Positions 44,201-56,015 are shown, numbered from the stretch's first letter. The stretch: DNA of 64,000 bases from Salinicola socius (GCF_001937195.1 NZ_MSDO01000019.1:102172-166171), one strand, 5' to 3'. A program made the numbers and translations. Notes: generated by a model not told the origin, from the sequence alone.

Positions 44201-45174
44201 CTGGCGTCGCGATCCAGCCCTGCATCGAACCCCAGGTTCGTCAGCGTCTCGGAAACCTCGTTCGCCGTGTCATTGACCTGCAAACGGGGGATATCCAGTG
44301 ACAGTCGGCCACGCCGCAACCCGCCATCACGCCACGCTCCTGCCACCGAAGCCTGTCCCTCGATCTCGCCCAGCGCCTTGGGCCAGCCCGAACTCGCTGC
44401 GGCCAGCGACGGTGACAGTGCAGCCAGATCGAGCTCGCCGACGAAGCGGGCCTCGGGGTGACCGGCATCACCAGCGGCATCGTGCTGTGGGTCATCACGC
44501 TGGATCGTCACGTGCAGCTGGCCGGCGTTGTGGCTTCCGGCGGTCAGCTTTGCCTGAATCGACGCCTCGCCATCACGGCTGGCCAACGTCAGTTGCGATA
44601 TCGAAACCCGCGCCTGCTCGCGCTGGCCATGCAGCACCAGTGTGACATCCTCGAGCTGCGCCTGCTGTCGCATCAGCATCTGCAACCAGTCATCGACACC
44701 GGGCAATTGTCGCGACGACGTCGAATCCTCGGGGCCGCCAAACCAGCGGCTACCGGCGCCATCCGGCCAGGCCCACTGGCCGTCGTCCCGCTGATAGAGA
44801 TGAAGGGTCATGCCCTCGATGTCGCCGCCCCGAATGACCGGCGCACCGAGGCGCCAGCTCGCCAGCGTCTCGAGGCGCCCAGCGGCGTGGTCGACACTGA
44901 GCAGCGGCTGTCCGCCGCGACTCGTCAGGCGGAGATCATCCAGCGCCAGGTGGGGGTTCCAGCGGTGAACCGCGAGCGACACATGGCCGAGCCCTGCCTG
45001 CGCGTCCAGCTGGCTCTCCAGCGTCGAGACAAGCCACGGACTCAGCCGGTCGATCTGCCATGCAGCCAGCCGGACGCCGCTGACGAGAACGGCGATGACG
45101 ATGGCAACGAGGGCGACCAGCGTCAGTAGCCAGCGCCCCGTCACACGCAAACGAGAGTTTTGCAGACGACTCAT
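41200..45174 (-). CDS. yhdP: YhdP, large AsmA-like phospholipid transport protein
   Basis: 1324 residues: one N-terminal membrane helix (about 16-38), then a very long beta-rich periplasmic body with a DUF3971-type middle and an AsmA-like C-terminal region ([57 protein letters not shown]). YhdP-family proteins are bridge-like transporters carrying phospholipid towards the outer membrane, complementing the Mla genes here. Lies 4 bp after rng. Confidence 0.94.
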   Translation of the reverse strand: MSRLQNSRLRVTGRWLLTLVALVAIVIAVLVSGVRLAAWQIDRLSPWLVSTLESQLDAQAGLGHVSLAVHRWNPHLALDDLRLTSRGGQPLLSVDHAAGRLETLASWRLGAPVIRGGDIEGMTLHLYQRDDGQWAWPDGAGSRWFGGPEDSTSSRQLPGVDDWLQMLMRQQAQLEDVTLVLHGQREQARVSISQLTLASRDGEASIQAKLTAGSHNAGQLHVTIQRDDPQHDAAGDAGHPEARFVGELDLAALSPSLAAASSGWPKALGEIEGQASVAGAWRDGGLRRGRLSLDIPRLQVNDTANEVSETLTNLGFDAGLDRDASGRWQAWVNDLRLSHDGLSVIDWPQQLQGQSTDSGWWLRSAPFDLAGVTDYLRYLPLPFELSQTLIQLDPRGHVAGLEVGRDHGEWYAQSALENASVTAWNEIPGGGPVDAWVSYRGRGGTVTFSGGEGTEFSIPTVYADPLDLSHASGQVDFALTQQGAVLSGENLEAGWRGASAEGRFGLTLYDASDKPGTFMLDLDFADADARNSRLLSWLPTRVIDDAQLREWFGGDIGGIVKQGKLGLSVTLSDKEAPEGQMFVNPDDYFTLSLNVADGRLQYAPDWPALERVYGHLQMQNMDLDAEIDHATSHDLTTRDATVKLADKQLTVDGDISGSTAGVLDFLAHAPLETMSETFGLWQSEGSVDAKLHLDMPMDEESDAETDMKVDVQGQVDARSLTFPELKLTLDDIDGGLHYRRERGEDYVNGDLDARAFDGQTKAHFNVGGYQRGASGIALEGQVQGSGLLEWAGVSGVDGLLDGSFPYQASMNFDDQNNVSLTLRSELQGLGVSLPPPFGKAPDAREPLAIDADIAAGTGAVTLADWGHARWRTIEDQAQGQVWLEGWPGEPAAWPSKPGWYVLWRPNRLDTQRWVQALTQLKSSDSTSTPRSDVETTLEDDVVDPNALPVKDGGGLKRIALSTPCILVDGRCLGGLQADVAPLSNGWRLSLDGEIAAGQASWQPQDEMPIDVDLTRLNLDALTPDEKDEKGQGEAASLMEQIETAPHPIALPSGLAKVPAGQLRVAEFERKGERFGPLEATWHADDRHLTVAPLTLSLGELDLAGSLDWEASGSASLSRAQMKVSGGDVGSAFRVLGQQVPITSDNVTADAQLSWPGAPWQFALPLSTGRVQATLGKGRLRQIHSSGAKLVGLFNLDNILRRLQLDFSDVTSGGTSFNRLNGSATLYNGRLQTEGPIVIDGTATRFTLAGSVDLNRQTMDQRLGITVPVSQNLPLVAIMAGAPQVGVGLFVFDQLFGRWLDRATQIYYRIEGPWSSPNINLESAQ

Positions 45175-45178
45175 CGGC

Positions 45179-46642
45179 TCACATCAGTACGATGTCGTAC
45201 TGTTCCTGGGAATAGTGGGCCTCGACCTGAAAACGAATGGTCTTGCCGATGAAGGACTCGAGATCGGCCACGGCGGCGGACTCTTCGTCCAGCAGTCGGT
45301 CGACCACGGACTGCGATGCCAGCACCATGTAGGTTTCCGGCGCATAGGCCCGCTCTTCACGCAGAATCTCGCGGAAGATTTCGTAGCAGACCGTCTCCGG
45401 CGTCTTCAGCGATCCTCGTCCAAGGCAGGTCGGGCAAGGCTCGCACAGGGTCTGCTCCAGGCTCTCGCGCGTGCGCTTGCGCGTCAGTTGCACCAGCCCC
45501 AGTTCGGTGACGCCGGTCAGCTTGTTCTTGGCGTGATCCCGCTCCAGCGATTTCTCGAGCACGCGCAGCACCTGACGCTGATGCTCCAGCTCTTCCATGT
45601 CGATGAAATCGATGATGATGATGCCACCGAGATTGCGCAGCCGGAGTTGGCGTGCGATGGCGGTCGCGGCTTCGAGATTGGTCTTGAAGATGGTCTCTTC
45701 GAGGTTGCGGTGCCCGACGTAACCACCGGTATTGACGTCGATGGTGGTCATCGCTTCGGTCTGATCGATGACCAGATAGCCGCCGGACTTCAGTTGCACC
45801 TTGCGCCCCAGCGCCTTCTGGATTTCGTCCTCGACGCTGTAGAGATCGAAGATCGGCCGCTCGCCGGGGTAATACTCGATCCGCGACTCCATCGTCGGCA
45901 TGAACTCCCGGGCGAACTCCTTGAGCTTGAAGTAGTTCTCGCGGGAGTCGATGCGCACCTTCTCGATCTGATCGCGCATCACGTCGCGCAGGGTGCGGAT
46001 GAACAGCGGGAGATCATCGTAGATCGGCGTCGCGATCTCCGCGGTGACACGGCGCTCGGCGATTTTCTGCCACAGCCGCTGCAGAAAGACCATGTCGGCG
46101 AACAGCTCCTCCTGGCCGACGCCTTCCGCCGCCGTGCGAATGATGAAACCGCCGCAATCCTTGTCCGGCAAGGCAATCCTGCCGCTCTCGACCAGCGCTT
46201 TCAGGCGCTCGCGCTCGGCATCATCCTCGATCCGTTGCGAAACGCCGACGTGAGGCGAGTCCGGCATGTAGACGAGATAGCGGGAAGGAATGGAGAGATG
46301 GGTCGTCAACCGCGCGCCCTTGGACCCGATGGGGTCCTTGGTAGCCTGCACCACCAGTGCCTGTCCGGCATGGAGCAGATGACTGATCGAAGCCGGCTCT
46401 TCGTGCGGCGAATCGGGAGGCAGCACTTCGTTGACATGAATGAACGCCGCTCGCTCGAGCCCGATGTCGATGAACGCGGCCTGCATGCCCGGTAAAACGC
46501 GTACCACCTTGCCCTTGTAGATATTGCCGACGATGCCACGACGCCGGCTGCGTTCGATGAAGGCTTCCTGCAGCACACCGTTTTCCACCACGGCAACCCG
46601 GGTCTCCATCGGCGTCAGATTGATCAGTACCTCACCGCTCAT
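45179..46642 (-). CDS. rng: Ribonuclease G
   Basis: 487 residues. S1-like RNA-binding domain at the N-terminus (GNIYKGKVVRVLPGMQAAFIDIGLERAAFIH), the catalytic DNase I-like domain with metal-ligand region GGIIIIDFIDMEELEH, and the zinc-link CPTCLGRG near the C-terminus. Processes 16S rRNA 5' end and some mRNAs. Lacks the long disordered C-terminal scaffold of RNase E. Confidence 0.97.
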   Translation of the reverse strand: MSGEVLINLTPMETRVAVVENGVLQEAFIERSRRRGIVGNIYKGKVVRVLPGMQAAFIDIGLERAAFIHVNEVLPPDSPHEEPASISHLLHAGQALVVQATKDPIGSKGARLTTHLSIPSRYLVYMPDSPHVGVSQRIEDDAERERLKALVESGRIALPDKDCGGFIIRTAAEGVGQEELFADMVFLQRLWQKIAERRVTAEIATPIYDDLPLFIRTLRDVMRDQIEKVRIDSRENYFKLKEFAREFMPTMESRIEYYPGERPIFDLYSVEDEIQKALGRKVQLKSGGYLVIDQTEAMTTIDVNTGGYVGHRNLEETIFKTNLEAATAIARQLRLRNLGGIIIIDFIDMEELEHQRQVLRVLEKSLERDHAKNKLTGVTELGLVQLTRKRTRESLEQTLCEPCPTCLGRGSLKTPETVCYEIFREILREERAYAPETYMVLASQSVVDRLLDEESAAVADLESFIGKTIRFQVEAHYSQEQYDIVLM

Positions 46643-46759
46643 GCGGGCATCCTTGTTGCAGATTGGTCGAGCACGCCGGCGACATCCCTTACCGGGGCGG
46701 GCGGGGTTGGCCGCGCAACAATTATGGCACAGGCGATCGGTCTCTCCTAAGGCGCAGGC

Positions 46760-47395
46760 TCAGCGGGCGTCAGAGGCGACATCGTTCAACGCGCCATCCC
46801 AGAGCGCGACGCCGTGGGCCCGTAGCAGCGATGCCGTCTCGTTCAGCGGCAAGCCGACCACCGCGGAGTAGCTTCCCTCCAGGCGCTCGATGAAGATGGC
46901 GGCGCAGCCCTGTATCGCGTAACCGCCGGCCTTGTCGACCGGCTCCTTGGTTGCCCAATAGGCGGCCATCTCCGCCTCCTCGATTCGACGCATGACAACC
47001 TGAGTCGCCACCAGGCACTCACGCATCCCGCCAGCGCCGATCACCGCCACGGCCGAGAGTACGCGATGCGCTCGTCCGGATAGCGCCGTCAGCATCTCGC
47101 GGGCATGCGTTTCGTCCCTGGGCTTGCCGAATACGACGTCGCCGCAGACCACCACGGTATCCGCCCCCAGAGTCGGCAACGCACTACCGATGTGGCCGGC
47201 CTTGGCCTTCTCGCGAGCCAACCGGGAGACGAACTGCTCGGGCGATTCCCCCTTACGCGGCGACTCGTCGATGTCCGCAGGCGCGACCTCCACCGCCACG
47301 CCGATCGACGCGAGCAGCTCACGCCGGCGCGGCGAGGCCGATGCCAGACGCAGCACGGGATTGGAATCGCGATCGGGATGAGCGTGGCAAGACAT
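46760..47395 (-). CDS. maf: Maf-family nucleotide pyrophosphatase (YhdE-like)
   Basis: 211 residues. LASASPRRRELLASIG, GADTVVVCGDVVFGKPRDETHAREML, and the late AIQGCAAIFIERLEGSYSAVVGLPLNE segment are the Maf signature. The family hydrolyses non-canonical or modified nucleoside triphosphates (dTTP/UTP-type members usually sit beside mreD-rng, as here). Alternative initiations a few residues inside are possible. Confidence 0.93.
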   Translation of the reverse strand: MSCHAHPDRDSNPVLRLASASPRRRELLASIGVAVEVAPADIDESPRKGESPEQFVSRLAREKAKAGHIGSALPTLGADTVVVCGDVVFGKPRDETHAREMLTALSGRAHRVLSAVAVIGAGGMRECLVATQVVMRRIEEAEMAAYWATKEPVDKAGGYAIQGCAAIFIERLEGSYSAVVGLPLNETASLLRAHGVALWDGALNDVASDAR

Positions 47396-47503
47396 CGTGA
47401 ACCCTGTGAGCGGATGTTGAGTTGTCGGCCGGCGATATCGAACCGTGGACCGGAGGAGAAGCGAGCCTGTCGAAGCGCGCGCGAACGGGACGTTAGGCCG
47501 GGC

Positions 47504-47983
47504 TTAGCCGATTCCCAGCCTGCGACGCACCGCCTGCATCATGGTGAAGAGCCACGGCCACAATAGAGACCCGATCAGTGCGGGCAGCAGAAATTCGAGG
47601 CTCAGGGAGATCGGCCCGTAGATCGTGCGAAGCCACTGTTCCACCAGTTGCGCAATGCCCAGCAGAATGAAGACCAGCACCGCCTGTTGCCAGATCGAGT
47701 AGACGCGGAAGCGCTGGTAAAGCAGCAGAAAGAGATAGGCCAGCAGCGAGAGTACCAGCGCATTCTGCCCCAGCGGCGCCCCCTCGATCAGGTCGAGCAT
47801 CAGCCCCAGCACGAAGCCGTGAAGCACCCCCACGCGCTGCGGCGTGGCAACGCACCAGTAGGCCAGCAGTACGCCCAGCCAGTCCGGCCGCCACACCAGC
47901 CAGGCATCCGGCAGCGGCATCACCTGCAGACAGAACGCCAGCAGTAGCGTGAACCAGACGAAGAGATAACCGAACGGACCCAT
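47504..47983 (-). CDS. mreD: Rod-shape protein MreD
   Basis: 159 residues with about five hydrophobic segments and the family features LPDAWLVWRPDWLGVLLAYW and GLMLDLIEGAPLGQNAL. Inner-membrane member of the elongasome with MreB, MreC, RodZ, RodA and PBP2. Two bases from the mreC stop, so one operon. Confidence 0.93.
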   Translation of the reverse strand: MGPFGYLFVWFTLLLAFCLQVMPLPDAWLVWRPDWLGVLLAYWCVATPQRVGVLHGFVLGLMLDLIEGAPLGQNALVLSLLAYLFLLLYQRFRVYSIWQQAVLVFILLGIAQLVEQWLRTIYGPISLSLEFLLPALIGSLLWPWLFTMMQAVRRRLGIG

Positions 47984-47985
47984 GT

Positions 47986-48963
47986 CTACTCCTGTTCCGC
48001 CGACTGCAGCTCAAGCGCCGCCGTCAACGCCTCTTCGCTGATGCGATGGGCATCGGGATGTGCCGGATCGCCCGGCCATACCACCTGCCGTGCCATGCGC
48101 TCCGGCCCACTCAGATTTTCCTCGGGACGCTCGGGGGGAAACAGCAGCAGGAAATAGCGCGAACGCTCGGGCTGGGAAATCGGCTCGGCCGAGACTTCCA
48201 TGAATGCCTGACTCGATTCACGTTTGACCTCGTCGACTCGAGCCACCGGATAGCCCTGCGGGAAGCGTCCACCCAGCCCGGATGTCACCAGCAGATCGCC
48301 TTCACGAATGTCCGCGGTGGCCGGTACGCTGGGAATGTTGAGCGTATCCAGTTGACCCGTGCCCTGGGCGATGAAGCGCAAGCCGTTGCGATTGATCTCT
48401 ACCGGCACGGCATGGTTGGCGTCGGCCACCATCAGCACCCGGCTGGTATAGGCGGAGACCGAAACCACCTGACCGATCAGACCCGACGCATCCATGACCG
48501 GCTGGCCGATATAGACGCTATCGCGCCGACCGCGATTGATCACCATCTGTTGGGTAAACGGGTCGGAATCCAGCGATAGCAGCTCTGCCGTGATATAGGG
48601 CACGTCGGCAGGATTGGGCGCGTTCAGAAGCTCGCGCAGATGAATGTTCTCTGCGGTCAGACTCGCCATCCGCTGCACGCGATTGGAGAGCGTCAGCAGT
48701 TGCTCACGCAGGCGGCCATTCTCATCGATCAGCGCCTGCTGATCGGAGATCGCCATGGCACTCCAGCGCACACCTTCACTCGGCAGCGATACCAGCCACT
48801 GAATGGGGGCAACGACCGAGGTCAAATGAGAACGTGCCGTCTCCACCGCGCTGAAGCGGTGTTCGGCAAACATCAGCCCGAACGCCAGTACCGCACACAA
48901 CAGCATGCGGTACGTGGGGATCGGACCGTAGGAAAACAGCGGTTTGATAGGCCTCACTCCCAC
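47986..48963 (-). CDS. mreC: Rod-shape protein MreC
   Basis: 325 residues: one membrane helix near residues 14-32, a coiled coil (about 65-105), then a beta-barrel periplasmic region (VINRGRRDSVYIGQPVMDASGLIGQVVSVSAYTSRVLMVADANHAVPVEI, LVTSGLGGRFPQGYPVARV). Links MreB to PBP2/RodA. 51 bp downstream of mreB. Confidence 0.96.
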   Translation of the reverse strand: MGVRPIKPLFSYGPIPTYRMLLCAVLAFGLMFAEHRFSAVETARSHLTSVVAPIQWLVSLPSEGVRWSAMAISDQQALIDENGRLREQLLTLSNRVQRMASLTAENIHLRELLNAPNPADVPYITAELLSLDSDPFTQQMVINRGRRDSVYIGQPVMDASGLIGQVVSVSAYTSRVLMVADANHAVPVEINRNGLRFIAQGTGQLDTLNIPSVPATADIREGDLLVTSGLGGRFPQGYPVARVDEVKRESSQAFMEVSAEPISQPERSRYFLLLFPPERPEENLSGPERMARQVVWPGDPAHPDAHRISEEALTAALELQSAEQE

Positions 48964-49014
48964 CTACCGAGGACGGAAGACGCCGCGCGGCGGCATTATC
49001 CGTCACGGCCGGCC

Positions 49015-50328
<1,314 letters not shown>

Positions 50329-50619
50329 ATGGCAATCGAACACGCGGACGTACTGCGCGCAGCGCATCTGGCTCGCCTGGGCCTCAACAGCGACGCCGAA
50401 GCGGCCGGTTATGTCGACGACCTGACCCAGATTCTGGAAATGGTCGACCGTCTGCAAGCCGTGAACACCGACGGCGTGGCGCCCCTGTCGCATCCGCTCG
50501 ACGCCACTCAGCGTCTGCGCGCCGACGAAGTGACCGAAACCAACCAGCGTGAAACCTTCCAGGCCTGCGCGCCGGAAACGGCCGAAGGCCTCTATCTGGT
50601 ACCGCGCGTCGTCGAATAA
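50329..50619 (+). CDS. gatC: Asp-tRNA(Asn)/Glu-tRNA(Gln) amidotransferase subunit C
   Basis: 96 residues from the ATG at 50329. [42 protein letters not shown] and the late [23 protein letters not shown] are the GatC signature. Stabilises the GatA-GatB interface. The presence of gatCAB means the cell amidates misacylated Glu-tRNA(Gln) and/or Asp-tRNA(Asn). Confidence 0.96.
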   Translation: MAIEHADVLRAAHLARLGLNSDAEAAGYVDDLTQILEMVDRLQAVNTDGVAPLSHPLDATQRLRADEVTETNQRETFQACAPETAEGLYLVPRVVE

Positions 50620-50798
50620 GTTCGATGTTGATGGCAAGAACAGTGCGTTCGAACCCATGAATGACTGAATTCAGCAGATGAATTCGCCTGATGCGTACTA
50701 GCGCCGAATCCGTTCGGTACCGATTTTGCGATGTGGCGCCACGACAAACCGATGGCAGCCCTCGCGCACAGCGATTTGACTCAGGGAACCGCGACCCC

Positions 50799-52256
50799 AT
50801 GCATCATATGACGCTCACGGAACTCGCCAAGGGCCTCAAGGCCGGCGACTTTTCCAGCCGAGAGCTGACCAGCAGCCTGCTCGACCGTATCGAGCGCCTG
50901 GATGGCGACATCAACAGCTTCATTTCCATCACCCGAGATCGGGCGCTCAGCGCTGCCGACGCCGCCGACCAGGCCCGTGCGAAGGGCGAGTCACGGCCGC
51001 TCGCCGGCCTGCCGCTGGCGATCAAGGACATCTTCTGCACCCAGGGCATTCGTACCAGCTGTGGCTCGAAGATGCTCGACAACTTCCAGGCGCCCTACAA
51101 CGCCACGGTGGTCGAGAAGCTGGAAGCTGCCGGCATGATCAGCCTCGGCAAGACCAACATGGACGAGTTCGCCATGGGCTCGTCGAATGAAAACAGCTTC
51201 TACGGCCCGGTGAAGAACCCGTGGGATCGTACCGCCGTCCCCGGCGGTTCTTCCGGCGGCAGCGCCGCCGCGGTCGCGGCCGGGTTCGCCCCTGCGGCGC
51301 TTGGCACCGACACCGGCGGCTCGATTCGCCAGCCGGCCGCCTTCTGTGGCATCACCGGGCTCAAGCCGACCTACGGCCGGGTCTCCCGCTACGGCATGAT
51401 CGCATTTGCGTCGAGCCTCGATCAGGGCGGTCCGATGGCCCGAAGCGCGGAAGACTGCGCCCACCTGCTCGGCGCCATCGCCGGGCATGACCTGCGCGAC
51501 TCCACCAGCGTCGCCCGCGTAGTGCCGGACTATCTCGCCGAACTGGATACGCCGCTGGCCGGCCTCAAGATCGGCCTGCCCAAGGAGTACTTCGGTGATG
51601 GCCTCGACGCGGAAGTCGAAAGCGCCATTCGCGACGCCATCAAGGTTTACGAATCGCTCGGAGCCAAAGTCTGTGAGGTCAGCCTGCCGCATACCCATCT
51701 GGCGGTACCGGCCTATTACGTCATCGCCCCGGCGGAAGCCTCCTCGAATCTCTCTCGCTACGACGGCGTGCGCTTCGGCCACCGCTGTGAGAACCCAGTC
51801 GATCTCGAAGACCTCTACAAGCGCAGCCGCGCCGAGGGCTTCGGCGACGAGGTCAAGCGCCGCATTCTGATCGGCACTCACACCTTGTCGGAAGGCTTCT
51901 TCGACGCCTACTACCGCAAGGCACAGCAGGTTCGGCGCCTGATCCGTCAGGACTTCATGGACGCCTTCGAGGAAGTCGACGTGCTGATGGGCCCGGCCGC
52001 ACCCACGCCGGCGTTCGATCTCGGCGCCAAGAAAGACCCGGTCTCGATGTACCTGCAGGATATCTACACCATCGCCATCAACCTGGCCGGTATTCCCGGT
52101 ATCAGCGTCCCCGCCGGCTTTGCTGGCAAACGCCCGATCGGCCTTCAGATTCTCGGCAAGCACTTCGCCGAGAGCCAGCTGCTCAACGTGGCGCACCAGT
52201 TCCAACAGGCGACGGATTGGCATCGTCGGCACCCGAGCGACCAGGAGACAACCTAA
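50799..52256 (+). CDS. gatA: Glutamyl-tRNA(Gln) amidotransferase subunit A
   Basis: 485 residues from the ATG at 50799 (AGGGAA upstream). Amidase-signature catalytic triad: K76 (LPLAIKDIF), S151 ([11 protein letters not shown]) and S175 ([12 protein letters not shown]), each exactly three lower than the S. aureus numbering. Releases ammonia from glutamine for GatB. 179 bp after gatC; its TAA overlaps the gatB ATG by one base. Confidence 0.98.
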   Translation: MHHMTLTELAKGLKAGDFSSRELTSSLLDRIERLDGDINSFISITRDRALSAADAADQARAKGESRPLAGLPLAIKDIFCTQGIRTSCGSKMLDNFQAPYNATVVEKLEAAGMISLGKTNMDEFAMGSSNENSFYGPVKNPWDRTAVPGGSSGGSAAAVAAGFAPAALGTDTGGSIRQPAAFCGITGLKPTYGRVSRYGMIAFASSLDQGGPMARSAEDCAHLLGAIAGHDLRDSTSVARVVPDYLAELDTPLAGLKIGLPKEYFGDGLDAEVESAIRDAIKVYESLGAKVCEVSLPHTHLAVPAYYVIAPAEASSNLSRYDGVRFGHRCENPVDLEDLYKRSRAEGFGDEVKRRILIGTHTLSEGFFDAYYRKAQQVRRLIRQDFMDAFEEVDVLMGPAAPTPAFDLGAKKDPVSMYLQDIYTIAINLAGIPGISVPAGFAGKRPIGLQILGKHFAESQLLNVAHQFQQATDWHRRHPSDQETT

Positions 52257-53722
52257 TGCAGTGGGAAACCGTTATCGGGTTGGAAGTCCACGTCCAGCTC
52301 GCGACCCAGTCCAAGATCTTCTCCGGTGCCTCTACCGCCTTCGGCGCCGAGCCCAACACTCAGGCCTGCGCCATCGACCTGGGCCTGCCGGGCGTGCTGC
52401 CGGTACTCAATGAAGGTGCCGTGGCGATGGCCGTGCAGTTCGGCCTGGCCATCGACGCCGAGATTCCCGAGACCTCGCTGTTCGAGCGCAAGAACTACTT
52501 CTATCCAGACCTGCCCAAGGGCTACCAGACCAGCCAGATGGCCCAGCCCATCGTCGGCAAGGGTGAAGTCGAGCTCGTGCTGGACGACGACGTGCGCAAG
52601 CGCGTGCGCATCCATCACGCGCACCTGGAAGAAGATGCCGGCAAGTCGCTGCACGAGCTCTTTTCCAACAGCAGGGGCCACGGCATGAGCGGTATCGATC
52701 TCAACCGTGCCGGTACCCCGCTGCTGGAAATCGTCTCCGAACCCGACATGCGCTCGGCCAAGGAAGCGGTCGCCTATATCCGTGCGATTCACGCCATCGT
52801 CACTTATCTGCGTATCTCCGACGGCAACATGGCGGAAGGCTCTCTGCGCTGCGACGTCAACGTTTCCGTGCGCCCCAAGGGCCAGGAGACGCTGGGCACC
52901 CGCGCCGAGATCAAGAACGTCAACTCCTTCCGCTTCGTCGAACGGGCGATCGAATTCGAGGTCGAACGCCAGATCGAGCTGATCGAAGACGGTGGCAAGG
53001 TCGTTCAGGAAACCCGGCTCTACGACCCGGACCAGGACGAAACCCGCAGCATGCGGACCAAGGAAGAAGCCAACGACTACCGTTACTTCCCCTGCCCCGA
53101 CCTGCTGCCGGTGATGCTCGATAGCGCCTACATCGAGCACCAGCGTTCGACGCTGCCGGAGCTGCCCACCCAGAAGCGCAACCGCTTCGAGACCAGCCTC
53201 GGCCTCTCCGTCTACGACGCCGGCGTGCTCTCCGCGACGCGCCCCACGGCCGAATATTTCGAAGCCGTGCTGGCCGTCTGCGGCGATGCCAAGCAAGCCG
53301 CCAACTGGGTTCAGGGCGAACTCTCTGCGCACCTCAATCGCGAGAACATCGACATCGCCAACAGCCCGGTGACGCCAGAGCAACTTGGCGGCCTGATCCA
53401 GCGTGTACTCGACGACACCATCAACGGCAAGGCTGCCAAGCAGGTCTTCGCCGCGCTGTGGAACAACGAAGGTGCGAGCGCCGACGAGATCATCGACACC
53501 CGCGGCCTCAAGCAGGTGACCGATACCGGGGCCATCGAAGCGATGATCGACCAGGTCATCGCGGACAGCCCGGTGCAGGTCGCCCAGTACCGCGACGCCG
53601 ACCCGGAGAAACGCGGCAAGATGATCGGCTACTTCGTCGGCCAGGTGATGAAAGCCTCTCGCGGTACCGCCAACCCACAGCAGGTCAATGGCCTGCTCAA
53701 GCAGAAGCTGGACGAGGCTTGA
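52256..53722 (+). CDS. gatB: Aspartyl/glutamyl-tRNA amidotransferase subunit B
   Basis: 488 residues. [24 protein letters not shown] at the N-terminus, [32 protein letters not shown], the [15 protein letters not shown] stretch and a C-terminal YqeY-like tail domain. Binds tRNA, activates the misacylated carboxylate with ATP and transfers ammonia. Last core gene before the type VI island. Confidence 0.98.
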   Translation: MQWETVIGLEVHVQLATQSKIFSGASTAFGAEPNTQACAIDLGLPGVLPVLNEGAVAMAVQFGLAIDAEIPETSLFERKNYFYPDLPKGYQTSQMAQPIVGKGEVELVLDDDVRKRVRIHHAHLEEDAGKSLHELFSNSRGHGMSGIDLNRAGTPLLEIVSEPDMRSAKEAVAYIRAIHAIVTYLRISDGNMAEGSLRCDVNVSVRPKGQETLGTRAEIKNVNSFRFVERAIEFEVERQIELIEDGGKVVQETRLYDPDQDETRSMRTKEEANDYRYFPCPDLLPVMLDSAYIEHQRSTLPELPTQKRNRFETSLGLSVYDAGVLSATRPTAEYFEAVLAVCGDAKQAANWVQGELSAHLNRENIDIANSPVTPEQLGGLIQRVLDDTINGKAAKQVFAALWNNEGASADEIIDTRGLKQVTDTGAIEAMIDQVIADSPVQVAQYRDADPEKRGKMIGYFVGQVMKASRGTANPQQVNGLLKQKLDEA

Positions 53723-53762
53723 GACCGCATGTGAGCTGACTGGAATTGATGAATTGGAAACA

Positions 53763-53793
53763 AAAAACCCATGGCCAATGCCATGGGTTTTTG
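53763..53793. terminator. CCATGG-centred bidirectional terminator (H1) after gatB
   Basis: A perfect 13-bp stem (53763-53775 with 53780-53792), loop CAAT, with A5 on one side and T5 on the other. It serves gatB on the plus strand and the outermost Sel1 gene on the minus strand. The same CCCATGGC...GCCATGGG core recurs after each of the three Sel1 genes. Confidence 0.93.
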
Positions 53794-53852
53794 ATCGCTG
53801 GCCAACAATCGACAACGACATTGGCCTCTACTTTTCCGCTGGAAGCTCAGTA

Positions 53853-54704
53853 TCAGTTGGCGCGACGAATAAAACCGCCTCCGACTTGGACGTTGTGCTC
53901 TTTCTGCCATTCCTGCGATTGGCGAATGGCTTCGTCGATCTGCTCTTGGGTCATTTCCTTGGCAATGCGTTGCTTGCCTTCAACACCAGCGGAGCCGCTC
54001 AAATCGTAATACTTGTATGCTTTGACAAGATCCACATCGGTACCGTTGCCGTTTTCATAGCAATTAGCTAGTGCTGGAAAACCAGCTATATTTCTTTTTT
54101 CGAACTTGGTAAAGACGGCCTTTTTTAACCATCCAAAGTATTTTTTTTCATTTTTGGGCACACCGTCACCACTATCATACATTCCAGCAAGATGTGCTGC
54201 AGCCTGCCTATCGCCAGCGTTACCCGCCTTACTTAGCCAGAATATTCCTTTTCCTATATTATATGTATAGAGCTCTTCCCATTTCGCGCCTACATAGGCC
54301 ATGCCCAGCATGCGTTGCGCAAGGATATAGCCTTCTTCCGCCGCTTGAGTCGCTAGCTCTCTCGCCTTGTCAATATTCTTGTCCGCACAGACACCATGGT
54401 AATACATGGTGGCCAGAGCATGACCAGCATCGGCAATGTCCGCATCCCAGGCGTCCGTTAATAACTCAACGGCTTTTTGGCAATTCTGTTCGACATCAAA
54501 TTCCTTGTCACCATTCAAATAAAGAAGCCCTAATAGATATTGCTTCTTGCTGACATCCGGAGGCGTGACATTTTTGACTTGCTTCTCCGAAAGGCTGTCG
54601 AACGCTGCGTTGAGCGCTTTGCCCGTTGGGTCTTGGAATAGTATTCCCGCCTGTGCAGCGCTGCTGGATAGATACAGCACCATCATAAAAATCAAGCGTT
54701 TCAT
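53853..54704 (-). CDS. Sel1-repeat periplasmic protein, putative T6SS immunity (copy 3)
   Basis: 283 residues with a clear signal peptide (cleavage near SSSAAQA). Sel1-like TPR repeats: ADAGHALATMYYHGVCADKNIDKARELATQAAEEGYILAQRMLGMAYVG, AAHLAGMYDSGDGVPKNEKKYFGWLKKA and LVKAYKYYDLSGSAGVEG. Its ATG overlaps the stop of the upstream effector module (ATGA). The last 35 or so codons are nearly the same as in the other two copies. Its position after each toxin C-terminus, and a periplasmic address, suggest an immunity protein; this is inferred. Confidence 0.8.
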   Translation of the reverse strand: MKRLIFMMVLYLSSSAAQAGILFQDPTGKALNAAFDSLSEKQVKNVTPPDVSKKQYLLGLLYLNGDKEFDVEQNCQKAVELLTDAWDADIADAGHALATMYYHGVCADKNIDKARELATQAAEEGYILAQRMLGMAYVGAKWEELYTYNIGKGIFWLSKAGNAGDRQAAAHLAGMYDSGDGVPKNEKKYFGWLKKAVFTKFEKRNIAGFPALANCYENGNGTDVDLVKAYKYYDLSGSAGVEGKQRIAKEMTQEQIDEAIRQSQEWQKEHNVQVGGGFIRRAN

Positions 54705-56011
54705 TCAGCTGTCTCCCGCTCGCTTTCTGGTTCTTCAATTCTCATAGCCAAGAGGTCCTGGCTGAACGACTGGGTGTCCGAAGATTTGAAGTCGATCGTG
54801 AGGTCGACCAATTGGGTCAATACGTTTTTCGCGTATACTTGCGACCATTCTGCTACGTAGGCATTATCTTTTAGCGCGAATGTTGGACGATTTTCCAATT
54901 CACCGCCGGGAAGTGAGCCTCGACTGGATCCGGCGGTTAACGCCTCCCTACCCCTGTTTTTTTGATAGGTCCATCCGACAATCGTTTCTGGGCTATTGTG
55001 CGGTGTAAGCTGAAGCGCCAACTCGATCTTATCCAACTTCGGCACCCGAACCTTAAGGTTAATCCTCACTAAATCCGAAACACGTTTTTCTTCCGCGTCG
55101 CGTGCATCTGAATCGACACTAAATCCCAAAAACCCAGAAGAATCAGAGTCGAGATACTTCTTCGGATCAGGCGCCGCGGGCTCCCAAGATAGCTCCACCA
55201 CCAGCCCCTGAAACACCATCTCCAGCGAGCTTTGCTCCGACGCCATATCGTCGAATGGCAGAACCTGCATATCTTCTCGTTCCGATGGCTTACCGAGAAT
55301 ACTGCGGTTCACCCACATCTGAACCGCCGGGGATACCATGGCCACAAATGTATAACCCAGCAGTAGCGTCAAAATCCCAAAAAACACGCCCACGACGAGC
55401 CCGACACCCGTGCTCGCGCTGATCACGACGATCGAGGCAATACCGGCGATAACCCCAACCCCGCCGACGATCATGCCATAGTGGCCGGTAACACTCTGGC
55501 CTGTCTTGCTGGCCTCGCTGGCTTCCGTCAACTTCTTCAGGCCATCCCAGATCGAGATCATGCCACCCGCGGCGCCCAGTACATCGCCAACAAAGGCCCA
55601 TTTGATACCGCTGATGATCGAGCCTTCCGTGGACAGGCCCAGGCTCGCCACGCTGACGCCAGAGCCAATGATCTTGCTCCAGTCGGCGCCCTCCTCATCG
55701 TCCACGAAGGCGCCTTCTTGCCAGGAGACGATCAGGCTCCATAGCACCAGGCAGGCACCGGCAACCTGGCCACTGCCCTTATGGGCGCTGAGCAGGGTAT
55801 TGCCGATATCCCGGGCATTCTGCGCCAGATCACCCAGGCGCTGCTGTTCATCCTCCGGCGTATAGCTGTCTGGCAGGGAGAGGGGTTCGCCACTCTCCCC
55901 CGTCACCGCTTTGATATCCACGTAGACCGGCAAGGCAATGCGTACCGTTCTGTCGCTACTTGCCATCGGGGCGGAGAGATTCCAATAAACAAAACCCATG
56001 GCCAACGCCAT
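54701..56011 (-). CDS. Orphan C-terminal module of a VasX-like T6SS effector (cassette 3)
   Basis: Matches the full effector from its residue about 758 onward: SAPMASSDRTVRIALPVYVDI, then the membrane-helix region (about 825-1000 in the full protein). The C-terminal domain after the shared SLEMVFQG differs from the full effector and resembles cassette 2. About 750 N-terminal residues, including the CxxC loading region, are absent. Homology begins near 55980, directly after the terminator of the preceding Sel1 gene. The ATG at 56011 lies inside that hairpin and has no good ribosome-binding site. A 48-bp in-frame deletion removes the segment between VAS and LGLS. Probably silent as it stands. 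Confidence 0.7.
   Translation of the reverse strand: MALAMGFVYWNLSAPMASSDRTVRIALPVYVDIKAVTGESGEPLSLPDSYTPEDEQQRLGDLAQNARDIGNTLLSAHKGSGQVAGACLVLWSLIVSWQEGAFVDDEEGADWSKIIGSGVSVASLGLSTEGSIISGIKWAFVGDVLGAAGGMISIWDGLKKLTEASEASKTGQSVTGHYGMIVGGVGVIAGIASIVVISASTGVGLVVGVFFGILTLLLGYTFVAMVSPAVQMWVNRSILGKPSEREDMQVLPFDDMASEQSSLEMVFQGLVVELSWEPAAPDPKKYLDSDSSGFLGFSVDSDARDAEEKRVSDLVRINLKVRVPKLDKIELALQLTPHNSPETIVGWTYQKNRGREALTAGSSRGSLPGGELENRPTFALKDNAYVAEWSQVYAKNVLTQLVDLTIDFKSSDTQSFSQDLLAMRIEEPESERETAE
55206..55228 (-). repeat. 23-bp shared switch-point block, copy in cassette 3
   Basis: Identical to 57413-57435 and 59407-59429. It encodes part of SLEMVFQG and marks where the effector C-terminal domains stop resembling each other. 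Confidence 0.85.
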
Positions 56012-56015
56012 GGGT
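55994..56015 (-). terminator. CCATGG-centred terminator (H2) after Sel1 copy 2
   Basis: A 9-bp stem (55994-56002 with 56007-56015), loop CAAC. On the minus strand it is followed by TTTGTTTATT, 46 bp after the Sel1 copy 2 stop. Confidence 0.8.

Noticed and set aside
50991..52232. 413-codon frame opposite gatA
   Set aside because: Shadow of GatA, which has the full amidase triad.
52253..53821. 522-codon frame opposite gatB
   Set aside because: Shadow of GatB.
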